From Actinomucor elegans (Eukaryota > Mucoromycota > Mucoromycetes > Mucorales > Mucoraceae): DNA of 64,000 bases. How positions within the stretch are numbered: position 1 is the stretch's first letter; every line of letters starts with the position of its first letter. Of this stretch, positions 10,239-20,401 are shown one piece after another. Under the pieces are notes generated by a model. The model was not told the origin of the DNA, did not search any database, and saw only the letters and a list, made by a program, of their open reading frames with translations. Position numbers and translations under genes: made by a program. The DNA is taken from positions 744,001 to 808,000 of the forward strand of contig JAMSLZ010000001.1 of the NCBI GenBank assembly GCA_026027325.1, given 5' to 3'.

Positions 10239-11789
10239 TTATTGATGTTTTTCATGAGCCCAAGTATCGGCATTACTTTGAGCCACTTGTTTCATAAAGG
10301 AAACTTGATCAGCCACAGACTTCAAGGTGCCCAAAACCACGCCATTACCCGTAGAAAAGTTATACATGTAATAGTGCAATCCTACTTCATCACAGAATTC
10401 TTTGACCAAAGGTACACAGGTACGTAGGTTGTGTCTGGGTAATCGGGGGAATAGGTGGTGCACGGCTTGGTATTGAAGACCACCATGAAACCAATCGAGC
10501 CACTCGGGACAATCAACGTCCATTGTAGTACGCAACATTTTAGCTGGGAAAGGTTCGTTGGGGCCTTTGTCTTCGGTAGACATACCAAAATGAGATAAGG
10601 TAATTTGAACGTGCAGAGGGAATGTAAGCATATATGATACCATTAAATACGCCAAACGTATGTTCCAAGTAGGTAAAGTGGATAGTAAAGCACCAAACCA
10701 GATAAAGAAGAAGGTAATACCAACTAATTCTAAGGCTCTTGTGCGCACATTTTTACCAGTAAGCAGGTATACAAATGATAATCGATGCAGATTGAATCTA
10801 CCAAACGATAGGATCAAGTAATAAAGATAGTGTTGGTATTGGACAAAGAAACGAGATGCGCCATCAAATGGCAATACGCGTTTGTAATAGGTTGAATACA
10901 GATTATTAAAAAACTTGGTTGTGATGGCCATGAAGGGCAAGTGTTGAATATCAGGGTCGTGTTCAGGATGATTGGTGACGATATGGTGAACGTTGTGATT
11001 GTCTTTCCACCAGCCTAAACTAAGCCCACCAATGAAGTCTGCAATAATGACACCGATGATATGATCAATTTCAGATTTACCCGTAATACCATTATGACCA
11101 GCATCATGAGCAGTGAATACGAGTTGGTGCCAGAACATGGCCATGAATACTGCACCTGTCATATAATGCCATGTCTCTGTTCCTTTCAGTGTAAACCATA
11201 ACGATAAAAAGATGAACAGTGTATATCGACAACATTCTTGAGCATATTTCCAGTAATTGCACTTGAATAATCCTCGCGCCCGAATCTTGGCTTCCAAGCG
11301 GCGGTACGCGTCTCTCACTAGTTCATAATCCAAGTTCTTTTGAAGTGCCAAGTCCTGAGTCAAATCTTGAGCATGATGTTTATGTAAATCTTGAATGGCA
11401 TCATCAAATGCCTTGACACTCATTCCACCTTCCCAAGTGGCCGTCATTGTTTCTTTTTTTGTGGGTGGTGGTGGCGCTTTCTTTAATAACGCGGCAGGTT
11501 GTTTTGCAGCCAAGTCTGGCATATAGTCACCAATGTAATACAGGTTTATCATTTTTTCATATACTTTTGGAGGATGCATGGAACGTATCTCGTCTGATAC
11601 ATCTCTTCCCAAGGCACTTTTTAAAGAGGCTTCACCACCAGGATGCTTGGCAAGAAAGTTATTGACTTTGTATACCTTGGATTCATATATAAATACACTG
11701 TCGCCTTGCTTAATATATTCTTGAAATTTTTCTTCTGTAATAATATTAGAACGCGTTGATATTCTATCAGATACAGTGTTTGGAGGCAT
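10239..11789 (-). CDS. cytochrome b5-fusion desaturase, sphingolipid delta-8 type
   Basis: Intact 516-residue single-exon enzyme. An N-terminal cytochrome b5 domain carries the heme motif HPGG near residue 49. The integral-membrane desaturase domain has three His boxes: HDAGHNG, HNVHH and QYQAVHH, the last with Gln for the first His as in front-end desaturases. It should insert a double bond using electrons from its own b5 domain, in the ER. Stretches such as GGLSLGWWK, HIVTNHPEHDPDIQHLPF and TTMDVDCPEWLDWFHGGL are, from memory of the families, closer to fungal sphingolipid long-chain-base delta-8 desaturases than to delta-6 acyl desaturases. Delta-6 activity remains the alternative and cannot be excluded by reading. 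A TATA box lies 58 bp upstream. Confidence 0.88.
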   Translation of the reverse strand: MPPNTVSDRISTRSNIITEEKFQEYIKQGDSVFIYESKVYKVNNFLAKHPGGEASLKSALGRDVSDEIRSMHPPKVYEKMINLYYIGDYMPDLAAKQPAALLKKAPPPPTKKETMTATWEGGMSVKAFDDAIQDLHKHHAQDLTQDLALQKNLDYELVRDAYRRLEAKIRARGLFKCNYWKYAQECCRYTLFIFLSLWFTLKGTETWHYMTGAVFMAMFWHQLVFTAHDAGHNGITGKSEIDHIIGVIIADFIGGLSLGWWKDNHNVHHIVTNHPEHDPDIQHLPFMAITTKFFNNLYSTYYKRVLPFDGASRFFVQYQHYLYYLILSFGRFNLHRLSFVYLLTGKNVRTRALELVGITFFFIWFGALLSTLPTWNIRLAYLMVSYMLTFPLHVQITLSHFGMSTEDKGPNEPFPAKMLRTTMDVDCPEWLDWFHGGLQYQAVHHLFPRLPRHNLRTCVPLVKEFCDEVGLHYYMYNFSTGNGVVLGTLKSVADQVSFMKQVAQSNADTWAHEKHQ

Positions 11790-11846
11790 CTTATAGAAGT
11801 GAAGAAAAGAGGGGAAAAGGATGCGGCGGTCTGTACAACTTGGACC

Positions 11847-11854
11847 TTTTTATA
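11847..11854 (-). promoter_or_regulatory. TATA box of desaturase gene
   Basis: TATAAAAA read on the minus strand, about 58 bp before the desaturase ATG. Position and sequence fit a core promoter. No other element is recognised with confidence. Confidence 0.55.
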
Positions 11855-14111
11855 AGGCACTTGCCAAGAGAGGGGTTTGTACTATGTTTGAACTCCATCT
11901 AATTATTAAGGACCAATAATGAGGTGTTTGAATTTTTTTTAGCTTTCTGATATGGCTCATTATGCATTCAAACAAGCCTTTTCATTTTTGAATATGCTAC
12001 AAAAATTGAAACGGAATGTTATCCGGGGGTAATTTAGACATCTGTAAAGCGTTTGGATGCAAATTTACTGTGATTAGAGTGCATTTTGGATTACAGTAGG
12101 ACAAGATCAAAGAAAGTCTTCTTTGCTTGGTTTATAAGGAGTTTTTTTTATTTTTACCAGCCGGACAGGGACACATAAAATTATACACACGTGGGATCGA
12201 TTGTAGCAGCAACAGTGGGTAAAACGGACTGAGTAATCTAGTACAAAGAATAATAAGAAACCGCTTTTATTGTATTATCAGCTGTTATAAACTACTGACA
12301 AGCGTAGATCAACTAGTCTATTCATGGTGTCTTTTTGGTATTTACAATATACTCGAGTTACACTAGATTTCTTGCAGTTTTGATTGATTGGATGGATCTC
12401 TTCTTCTTATTCCATTACGGTTACTGCTGCTTAAGGTAAGAAAAGCTTAAAACAAACCAGGGCATGTGCTGGATTTTATTGATCTTATAAATAGTGGATC
12501 CAAAAGCCATACCAATAGTAAACTCTCTTTTGAATTATCATCCAAAATTGCGTGGATAAAAAACTTTCCTCCTGGCACCTGTATGGTTCCATATAAGCTG
12601 GCCTTATCTGAATGGAAGATCAGGTAGTTCTAGACGTCATTCAGCGCAGAGTTATTATCAAAAATAATATATATATATAGACTTACGATGGTTGTTTCAT
12701 GGCTTATACCATATTAAGTAAATAAGTATGCGTCTGCTGCTATTGAAAACTTCAGGAACACATAGTCATTGTATCCTGGGGAACACTCTGCGTTGTATCT
12801 TTGAATCTTAAGCGCACCTGCGGTCATTCACTAAATTGCACCAGTTAAATCCGACTATTGAATATGATATATCCAGCCGTAATTGATAAATTTACAATTT
12901 ACAAACTAATCAACCAAAAGAAAGGCAGTCATACGAAGAATAGTATTTAATAGATACTCAATGTATAATATATTAATCAGATGCGACATATGACTGAGTT
13001 TTGTCAAAAAATCTATAGATTAATAAATATTGTTATATTGAAATACGTGCAATTTAATGCAGTATTGAGATGTGCCTCGAGTAAGAGGAAAAGGATTGTT
13101 CTAAACAAGGACTGTTCTTCAAATGCAGCATTATACTTGAATTGGTGGAGAGATATATCGATTTATAGATTTGGATCGTATTAATGGTATGTACATTATT
13201 GCCAGGCATTAATGTATATTACACGCATAATGATATACTTGAATAATGATTCTAGTAGATGAAAGTTTATTTTTAACATGTACGAGTCATAATTGAGAAA
13301 TATAAGAACTTTGAAAATGGGAGAGTGAGTAAGATTGGTCCAATTTCAGAAAAACCCCGTTGGACAAAATACTCAAAGTTTGCTTCTTCTGTAGAGTGTA
13401 AATAAATCATTTTTAAGATACTATTAAACGATAATTCAGATAGAGTGGGTATGAAGATATCCATATGGTTTTTGCATCTCTTCTTATATATCTTAAGGAA
13501 CTCATTTTGGATTTATTTTTAAAAAAATTAGGAAAACAAGTTTCGCAATTTATACTATAAGCGTACGCTGCATACTCTCATTTTGAGCTAAGGTAAATTC
13601 TTTTCATATGGACCCAATTATATTCTTACACTAGAATACTCCACTTGCTTTTTATATGTGTTAAAATATAAGTTATATACTATGGGCCATGCTACATACT
13701 TTTACTTTGGAGCATTGTTTAATCCTAGTAATAGGAAACATGCTTACTTTCTAGTTTTCTGTGGATTATCGATTGCAGTTCAGCCCTTATTTCAATTTAT
13801 ATATTAGTAGTTTCTGGACTTCAGAATAACGGCAGTCTAGAAGTTTGCATGCCAGTTGATTGAATCTGATAAGTACTCCATATTCAGAATAAGTTATTAC
13901 GTCTATTAAGAGACTCAAATCAACGTCAAATCAATGATTGTCTTATGGAAGTGGCCGTGGTTTACTTATTAACATACAATAATACACAATAATAGCGAAT
14001 CAATCTCATTGTATCAAAGCAATAAGTTGATCAAGGAAGAGAATAAACTATTTTATTTAGAGAAACAATAGATTATGAACCAGCATAAAGAAATGCTTCG
14101 ATGACAGTAGC
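11855..14111. other. gene-poor spacer
   Basis: About 2.2 kb of AT-rich sequence between the desaturase promoter and the hydrolase 3' end. It contains one relic ORF (12981-13184, listed separately) and short coding-like but unassignable fragments near 12480-12660 (plus) and 13273-13464 (minus). A possible partial copy of the dispersed repeat (TTATTCTGAATAT on the minus strand) lies near 13880. Confidence 0.4.
12981..13184 (+). pseudogene. relic of TnpB/Fanzor-like nuclease C-terminus
   Basis: A 67-residue ORF containing VLRCASSKRKRIVLNKD followed by CSSNAALYLNWW. This resembles the C-terminal zinc-ribbon plus RuvC-III segment of TnpB/Fanzor-like proteins, where a Cys-containing strand is followed by NRDxNAAxN and the Asp is catalytic. 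Only the last Cys-like position, the Asp and the NAA core survive; the zinc-binding CxxC pairs are lost and nothing upstream continues the protein. It is therefore at best a decayed 3' fragment of a mobile element. The assignment rests on a short motif and is tentative. Confidence 0.28.
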
Positions 14112-14881
14112 TTATTGAGATGAACCGATAGCAGCTTGGGCACCGGCATAGGATTCCATGACACGAGCATAGTTGGGCATACGCTTAGCAAACAGAGCAG
14201 CCAAACCCTCCATGTCAATACGCCAGTCGCGGGCCAATTCACAAGCAATAGCAAACCAGTTTGTCAATTGAATACCTGCGGCTTGCATTCTCAACCAAGA
14301 AGCATCACGTACGTCTTCGGAGAAGGTACCGGAAGCATCGGTCACGACAAAGACATCATAGCCAGCATTCTTGGCAGACATGGCCACAAAAGTAACACAT
14401 ACATCAGTAACAATACCTGAAATGACAAGTTGCTTCTTGCCAGTATCCTTGACGGCTTGAACAAAGTCTGGGTTATCCCAGGCGTTGATTTCACCAGGAC
14501 GTTTGATGAATGGAGCATCAGGGAACCTATAGGTATAACGAGTGAGTTAGAGAAGGATAGATGGATGAGGCATATACTATAAACTTACAAGCTGCTGACT
14601 TCAGGGATCAAAGGACCATTGGGACCGTCTTCACGCGAGCTAGTAAGAATGGTAGGCGCATTAAAGAACTTGGCAGTCTCAGCGAGACCCATGATATTAG
14701 TATAGAAGGTATCAGGATTGTAATCGTGAACAAGGTTGAAGAGACCAGTTTGGTGATCGACAAACAAGAAAGCAGTATCATTCAAATTGAGTCGGGGGAA
14801 AACCTCAGCGACGGCAGAGGAGACCAAAGTGCCAACGGCGATAAAAGCGACGGAAACAGAGAAACGCATTGTTAAGGCCAA
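14112..14881 (-). CDS. isochorismatase-like (YcaC type) hydrolase with signal peptide
   Basis: A 235-residue protein from exons 14881-14589 and 14526-14112, joined in frame across a 62-nt intron. It has the cysteine-hydrolase (isochorismatase) fold with all three catalytic residues visible: Asp in FLFVDHQTG, Lys in FIKRPGE, and Cys in SGIVTDVCV. The order and spacing resemble the YcaC-like subgroup, whose substrates are mostly unknown. The N-terminus (MRFSVSVAFIAVGTLVSSAVAE, after an optional MALT) is a clear signal peptide, so secretion or ER entry is predicted, which is unusual for this normally cytosolic fold. The first or fifth codon could be the start. A TATA box sits 62 bp upstream. Confidence 0.88.
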
Positions 14882-14942
14882 AGATAATTGATATGAGTAA
14901 TTTGTACAAAAAAAATTGCAAGAGTAACTACGATTGAGCCGA

Positions 14943-14950
14943 TATTTATA
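14943..14950 (-). promoter_or_regulatory. TATA box of isochorismatase-like gene
   Basis: TATAAATA on the minus strand, about 62 bp upstream of the hydrolase ATG. A good core-promoter match by sequence and distance. Confidence 0.55.
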
Positions 14951-15763
14951 CGACTTAATGTCTGATGTATTCTTATTCTAGATGATAATATTTGTTGGAC
15001 CGTAAATACAATTTACAGTATCATCTTAATGGCGAAACCCTGAAAATACAGAAATCAAATTAAAGCTCGGGACGTTTCAGCTATTGATGTTCTTGTGGAT
15101 ATTTAAGTCAGATAAACAAACAAACAAAAGTTGATTCAAAATCTTTTATGTGAATGAGAAGAGAAATAAATATCAATATTGTAGTCGATTCATGTAGAAA
15201 GACCATGCCGATGGCTAGGGTTTAGGTAATGATAATTTGAATAGAACGGCTCTATTTGGACCGCAAAATCTCTTTATGGGGAAGATTCCAATCAATTTAA
15301 ATTTGAATAGCGCTGTCTACTATATTGACAAAATGCAATACATTTGAGACGTAAGAATTTGGCTTTTTTACGACTAAATCTTTCAATTAGGGAAATGACA
15401 AGAGTATTGACTAATGTTTTCCTCCAGCAAGAAGTATGTCTCAAAATTAAGTAATTTTGAACTCTCATCTGTAATTTTAGATAACAGTGATGATGATTTT
15501 CAGTAATGATCATTAGACTTTTTGCATTTTCGTCATTTGAATTCAGTAGTAATCAACCATTTATCATACTTTTAAAAGTGTATTTACCCTTACCAACTGA
15601 ATTGCTTATTGTACTTTTTTTTTTGCGTCTCAAATAAGATGGCTTAATCGCGGAAAAGAATTAACCGGTACTTTTGTCATTCCCGAATTGAATGATTGAG
15701 TCGTAGAAAAGTCGAATTCTTACATTTTTTTATATTTCAAATGTATTACATTTTGTCAATATA
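14951..15763. other. intergenic, no gene seen
   Basis: About 800 bp of AT-rich DNA upstream of the hydrolase promoter. No ORF with recognisable content; the minus ORF at 15292-15513 lacks features of a real gene. Confidence 0.4.
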
Positions 15764-16207
15764 ATGGATAGTGTTATTCAAATTCAAGTTGATTGGAATT
15801 CCATCACAAAAAAGATTTTACTGTTCAAAAATCCAAAGATATAGTACCAGCACTTAAGCAATTGCAAAACGATTTGAATGCTAACATGTCTAAAATATGT
15901 ATTCTAAAACAAGAATTCACCTCTCTCTATGAAAAGATGGCTTGGAAGCGCATCCATCTGCGATTGCAGAGTATGAATCCTCAACTGCAAATCAACATAC
16001 GCTCCTCTTACTTCCGGAATAAGACCAAAATGTACGCTTAATGGCCTCTTCCAACCGATATCGACTTCCCTCCTTCACCAAAGGTTGAAAAACTTAAAAA
16101 ATAATCCCTTTTACTCCCATCAAGAAGCTACCACTCTGCTGTTTGCTTCATTTACTGGGAACCAAGGGTTCAAGGCCATCAGCGTCTTTAAGATAAATTC
16201 AAACTAA
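15764..16207 (+). pseudogene. frameshifted ORF of unknown family
   Basis: Coherent protein text runs through this stretch but changes frame. It begins with an ATG (MDSVIQIQVDWNSITKK), shifts at an A-run near 15811, continues DIVPALKQLQNDLNANMSK and WKRIHLRLQSMNPQLQINI, and meets an in-frame TAA at 16039-16041. It reads on as WPLPTDIDFPPSPKVEKLK, shifts again at an A-run near 16100, and ends with HQEATTLLFASFTGNQGFK. Two of the lesions lie in homopolymers, so sequencing error could add to true decay, but the in-frame stop is separate. I do not recognise the family; a mobile-element or multicopy fungal gene is plausible. Confidence 0.45.
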
Positions 16208-18033
16208 ATAAATACTTTTTAAAACTGTATTTTATTTCTTAAAAAATTATTGGAAAAGAGGAGATGTATTTAACTATGTGCTTTATGTAATCTATTCGGA
16301 GGATGATCTGAAGAATATTAGACTATAGTGAGTAAGTTGAAGCTGACGATATGTTAGTTATAATTGGTATATAGTTCAATAATAGATGGATGGCCCAGGT
16401 TTAGCCTGTCTAAATTACGGTCATTTCTAGCTGTTAGTTTATATATTTATGTCATAAGTGCTTTATTTTAAAGTCAATTCTTTGGTTGTTTTATAGTAGT
16501 CCTGTTCAATAACAACTATATCTCAACACCTGCTGAATTTTAGATATCCATTGCCTTGATCAGTCTCTCGCTGACTTCTTTATCTATACTGATTACAAGA
16601 AAGAGCTCTGTTCTCAACACAAGAAATTCAACATCTAAATATGTGATGATCACGACCCTCTTAGTCCAGTAAATCTTCATAATTCTATCTATAATGAAAA
16701 GCCCTTGGATAACTGTAAAATCATCATTGTGACAACCTACTCTAATCGTTTTTTGAATACCATTGTGAGGTTCAAAGCCCCATGATGACGAGTTATTAGC
16801 TATTTTTCCTTCGACAACGGCCATGCAGACCGTCTACCTCTTCAGGATATCCTAGAACTTTCACGGCTATTGCTTTTCTATAGTTTGATTGACATTTGAG
16901 CCCTGCTCCTCTGTCTTTTCATTTTTTTTTATCTAATCCGGGTAATAAAGGTATGAAGGCGTCGTATACTTACTAAGGATTCTATTGAAAAAGGTTCATT
17001 AATAAAAAAAAATAAAAAAAATAGCCAAAGGCTTCACCAACAAACTGTACGTCCCAAAACAGAATGCGGATTGGCGGTTCTTCAACTGTCAGAAAATACT
17101 CAAAACAACGCATTATGTTGTATATACGGGGTATCAGCTTCAGAATCCACAAAATTAATGCGCCATATTGTATATTCCAATCATGGAGGAAAACTCGCAT
17201 ACTCTTCAAACCAAGATTATATTATGTTCTTCAATCCTACCTGATAATATATTCCTCTCCCAATTCCCGCTGCTCCTTGGAGAAAAGCATTCATTCTAAT
17301 GATATGAGCTGCTCAACACTGGTCACTGCTTGTATATACCTTTTCCTTTGGTTCCAATATTATTCAAAGAATTCTGCAACTGTAAATATGCGTATCTCTT
17401 CGATAACCTAAATTCGACCTTAAATAGCAAACACTCTGAACTCTCCTTCTTTTGCTGGTTAACTTTATATATTCATCCAATACTCCGGTTACCAATGTGA
17501 TCCATAAAACACTGTCGCTGCATTCGCTGGAAGCTGGAATGGTTATCTGGAGGTCCCCCACCCCCTGACAATATCATTACTAACCCCATTATATTTCTAT
17601 ACAACGCGTGGTGTACTGTCTTCAAATGTATCTCCAACTACGCGTCACTTTTTCAATCCAAGACTTAACATCTCATCTACTCAACAAACTCTCCCCCATT
17701 CCAGGAAAAAGAGATCCAGACAAACATTATTAGTCTTTTATTTGGCTTATACTCTGCCTCCTACTCTCTCTGGTTGGCGCCATACAACCCAATAAACTTA
17801 TCTCCCCTCCTTCTGTTCATCCAAAATTCTTTTTCTTCTTCTGGCTATAAAAGACATCATAATGTAACCCGTACACCCTTCTATCTTCTATCGTATTTCT
17901 TCCCTTGGTCCGCGAGGATTTTTTTTTTTGGCGTTTTCCACTTGTAGTATAAATGATCGAGTTTAGGCAATTAAGATTTAAATACACCATGTGCTCAAAA
18001 AGAGTTCTTTAAAAAAAATAACCTACATTGCAG
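16208..18033. other. decayed coding-like DNA, no intact gene
   Basis: No intact gene. On the minus strand at 16540-16900 two adjacent frames give coherent text (KAIAVKVLGYPEEVDGLHG and then NNSSSWGFEPHNGIQKTIR). On the plus strand at 17580-17800 the text SLLFGLYSASYSLWLAPYN recalls the end of fungal LINE ORF2 proteins, but with stops. The stretch 17400-17900 is more C-rich on the plus strand than its surroundings. I read this as relic mobile DNA without firm family assignment. Confidence 0.3.
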
Positions 18034-18107
18034 TTCATATAGCCAATACTGTAGCTCACAGAGCCAAAACTGTGGTCCACAGAGCCAAAACTATGGTTCA
18101 TAGAGCG
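18034..18107 (+). repeat. 21-bp tandem repeat, about 3.3 copies
   Basis: Three diverged units of 21 bp around the core AGAGCCAAAACTRTGGT, each starting TCAYA or CCACA, followed by a partial fourth unit. The period is a multiple of three, but no surrounding ORF is evident. Confidence 0.7.
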
Positions 18108-18200
18108 CCGCCCTAATGAAGATCAATCTTAGATGCAAGTTAATCACATGACCAGATCTTCTTCATGCTCTCAGTGAGAATTCTTAGAATTCTAATAGAT

Positions 18201-18430
18201 GCAGTAGTCAACAATCAAAACAGATTTCCAATCAAATACGTCTTTAAATCAAGACCGGTCGAGAGATTTATTGATCATTCGATCTAGATTACATAAAACG
18301 CATATACTTTACAGCTAGATCATTAATACCTAATAGATCTATTAAGCATCGGTTGAACAATAGTTTCCATAGGTGCAGTAGCTTATTCTGAATACTGACT
18401 ACATGAGTCTTTAGATGCGACATCAAACTA
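18201..18430 (+). repeat. dispersed repeat family, two adjacent partial copies
   Basis: Two degenerate units of a family seen at least eight times in the window. Family landmarks are GCAGTAGCTTATTCTGAATA, then ATGCGACATTAAACC, then TCGGTCAAGAGATCTATAGA, then a tail TTACATRAAATGCAT. The first unit retains the GGTCGAGAGATTTATTGATC core and TTACATAAAACGCATATACT; the second retains the head and ATGCGACATCAAAC. Confidence 0.55.
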
Positions 18431-20303
18431 GAAGTAGTCAAAGAATGTAGAGATGTTAGAATGCCAATTACACTTAGACTAAATTTTGAAAAACTGAGCC
18501 TTAAATACGGCAATGAATGGATTGAGAGAAATTGAATAAGAAATGAGTCTTGGAATTCTATTTATTAAAGATATGAGCATGTCTTCATGGTAAATGGATA
18601 GGTGTCTTTATACGTTCATCAGCTTGTGTTACTGAGACTTATTCTCAATGTAATTCAGTTTACATGTCCTGTATTCTAATGGTACCTTTTAATGACATAA
18701 TAATATACCGTCGATTCCCGTTAAGGAATGATTGGCCTAAAACTTTTACATATTAAAACATTGGGTATGTATCAAAGGCATTGATAAAGGATTTATAATA
18801 CGTGTATTATGTAATATAACACCACTGGACACATATAAAAAAGGTTAAGAGATATATAGCATATAACAGGTACCATAGTATGAATCAACAGCCAAAAATG
18901 AATATGTTCGATAATAATAGAAGAAATACAGTGCAAGAATAACTGAATTTTTTTCTCTAAAATCGACCAATTTTAATATCTATTCTTTGGTTAATTCTGA
19001 TTTGATGCCACATTTAAAGATTTTTACATGTTTAAAATAAAACACTTTATCTATTAAACAATCATTTTACTTAAGTTTAATAGACATATTACATTCTACC
19101 AATTGATTATAAAGGATATGCATTTGATGTAGAGCAGAGCGAATGATGAATAGATCTCTCAACCAATCTTGGTTTAAGGTCACTCCTTATTGGAAGCCTA
19201 TGATCAAAATGGACTACTACATCTGTTAAACCTGTAATTTCATTTCAATAAATGAATACCTTGTTCGTGTTAGCCCATTATACAAATGGTTATATGAAAA
19301 TCGTTCTTATCAGTATTTAAATCAAAAAATCACTAAATTGAGAATCGACTGTATATATGTGCCTACTGCTTACACTCGGTTTTAATTCATCAGCTATTAG
19401 AACTAGTAAATAGCAAGTACTGATGCGGCAGAAACTATCCTTCTTATGGTATACAATTGTGTGTTCAATTAAGCGAATGTTTGGGGTTATCTCAATAAAG
19501 TAAATGCATGCACAGGTATATTGATGCAACTGCAGTGTAAAAGATACTTCAAAATTGCACAACGTATGTTTATATGTAGATACATCAGAAGAATAAGGTC
19601 ATGATCTTATTGGCGGAGCTCTTCCCAATAATAAACAAAGCGAGGGTCAGACTGGTAGCACAAAAATTAAACAATATTTGATCGCCCTTTTGTAGGAAAA
19701 CGCTTTGCAGAATCCAAAAAAAAAAGTGCAGTAGATTGATGAGACTTCCTTAACCGATATCAAATGTCAACAAGATTGATCTACTTGATATTTACATCAA
19801 ATAGAATTTATTCTTCTTTATGTCTCTCTCTATGTGCTTTTTAGTCAATTTTTTTTTTCGGAGTGGGCTTTATCCGTATCCGAAACGATCATTCAATTTT
19901 AGGTTTGTCCTTTAGATCAGTTTTTATCTCTTTTCTGATCTATAGTGTATATGGTATTTAATTGCTTTTATATCGTATTATGCTGTCCTTTTTCTTTGTG
20001 TACTATAAATGAATAGTCTATCATAAGGCTGATCTGATGTTGGCAGTTCAGAAGTAACAGGTTGTGGTGGCTGTGTTCGTTCTGCACCCAAGATAGCTGA
20101 AACGAATCGAACCTAGTAAATGGAGTTTGATTCCTGATTTGTCAACGTGCCACGTAATAGATAGGCTCAATGAGATGTTAATAGCCCGATCGCGCTTTCA
20201 GTTGGGCGAAAGTCCGCGAAGTTTCTGCCTAAAAAATGCTGCGGTTCTTCCAAATATACTACTGCGGTACCGAGCTGTTTAGTAATCGAAAAATGAAATT
20301 GAG
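18431..20303. other. spacer upstream of the ABC transporter
   Basis: About 1.9 kb of AT-rich sequence with no supported gene. It contains one minus-oriented copy of the dispersed repeat (19116-19200). The last 250 bp form the probable promoter of the ABC transporter gene and are slightly more GC-rich. Confidence 0.4.
19116..19200 (-). repeat. dispersed repeat family copy
   Basis: Read on the minus strand: CCTTAAACCAAGATTGG, then TTGAGAGATCTATTCATC and a tail ending CATCAAATGCATAT, matching the order of blocks in the other copies. Confidence 0.5.
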
Positions 20304-20310
20304 TATAAAT
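20304..20310 (+). promoter_or_regulatory. TATA box of PDR transporter gene
   Basis: TATAAAT about 92 bp before the ATG of the ABC transporter, followed by a pyrimidine-rich leader (CTCACTCTTCTATCC). Core-promoter match by sequence and position. Confidence 0.5.
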
Positions 20311-20401
20311 ACAAGTCAAGAAAATTTTTCTCACTCTTCTATCCACCTTTGTCTTACTTTATTATCTCAGCTTATTCATATATAGATCAATCATTGATCT
20401 G

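Noticed and set aside
12480..12660. Coding-like text such as IAWIKNFPPGTCMVPYKLAL
   Set aside because: Two frames look equally plausible and neither extends or matches a family, so no feature was called.
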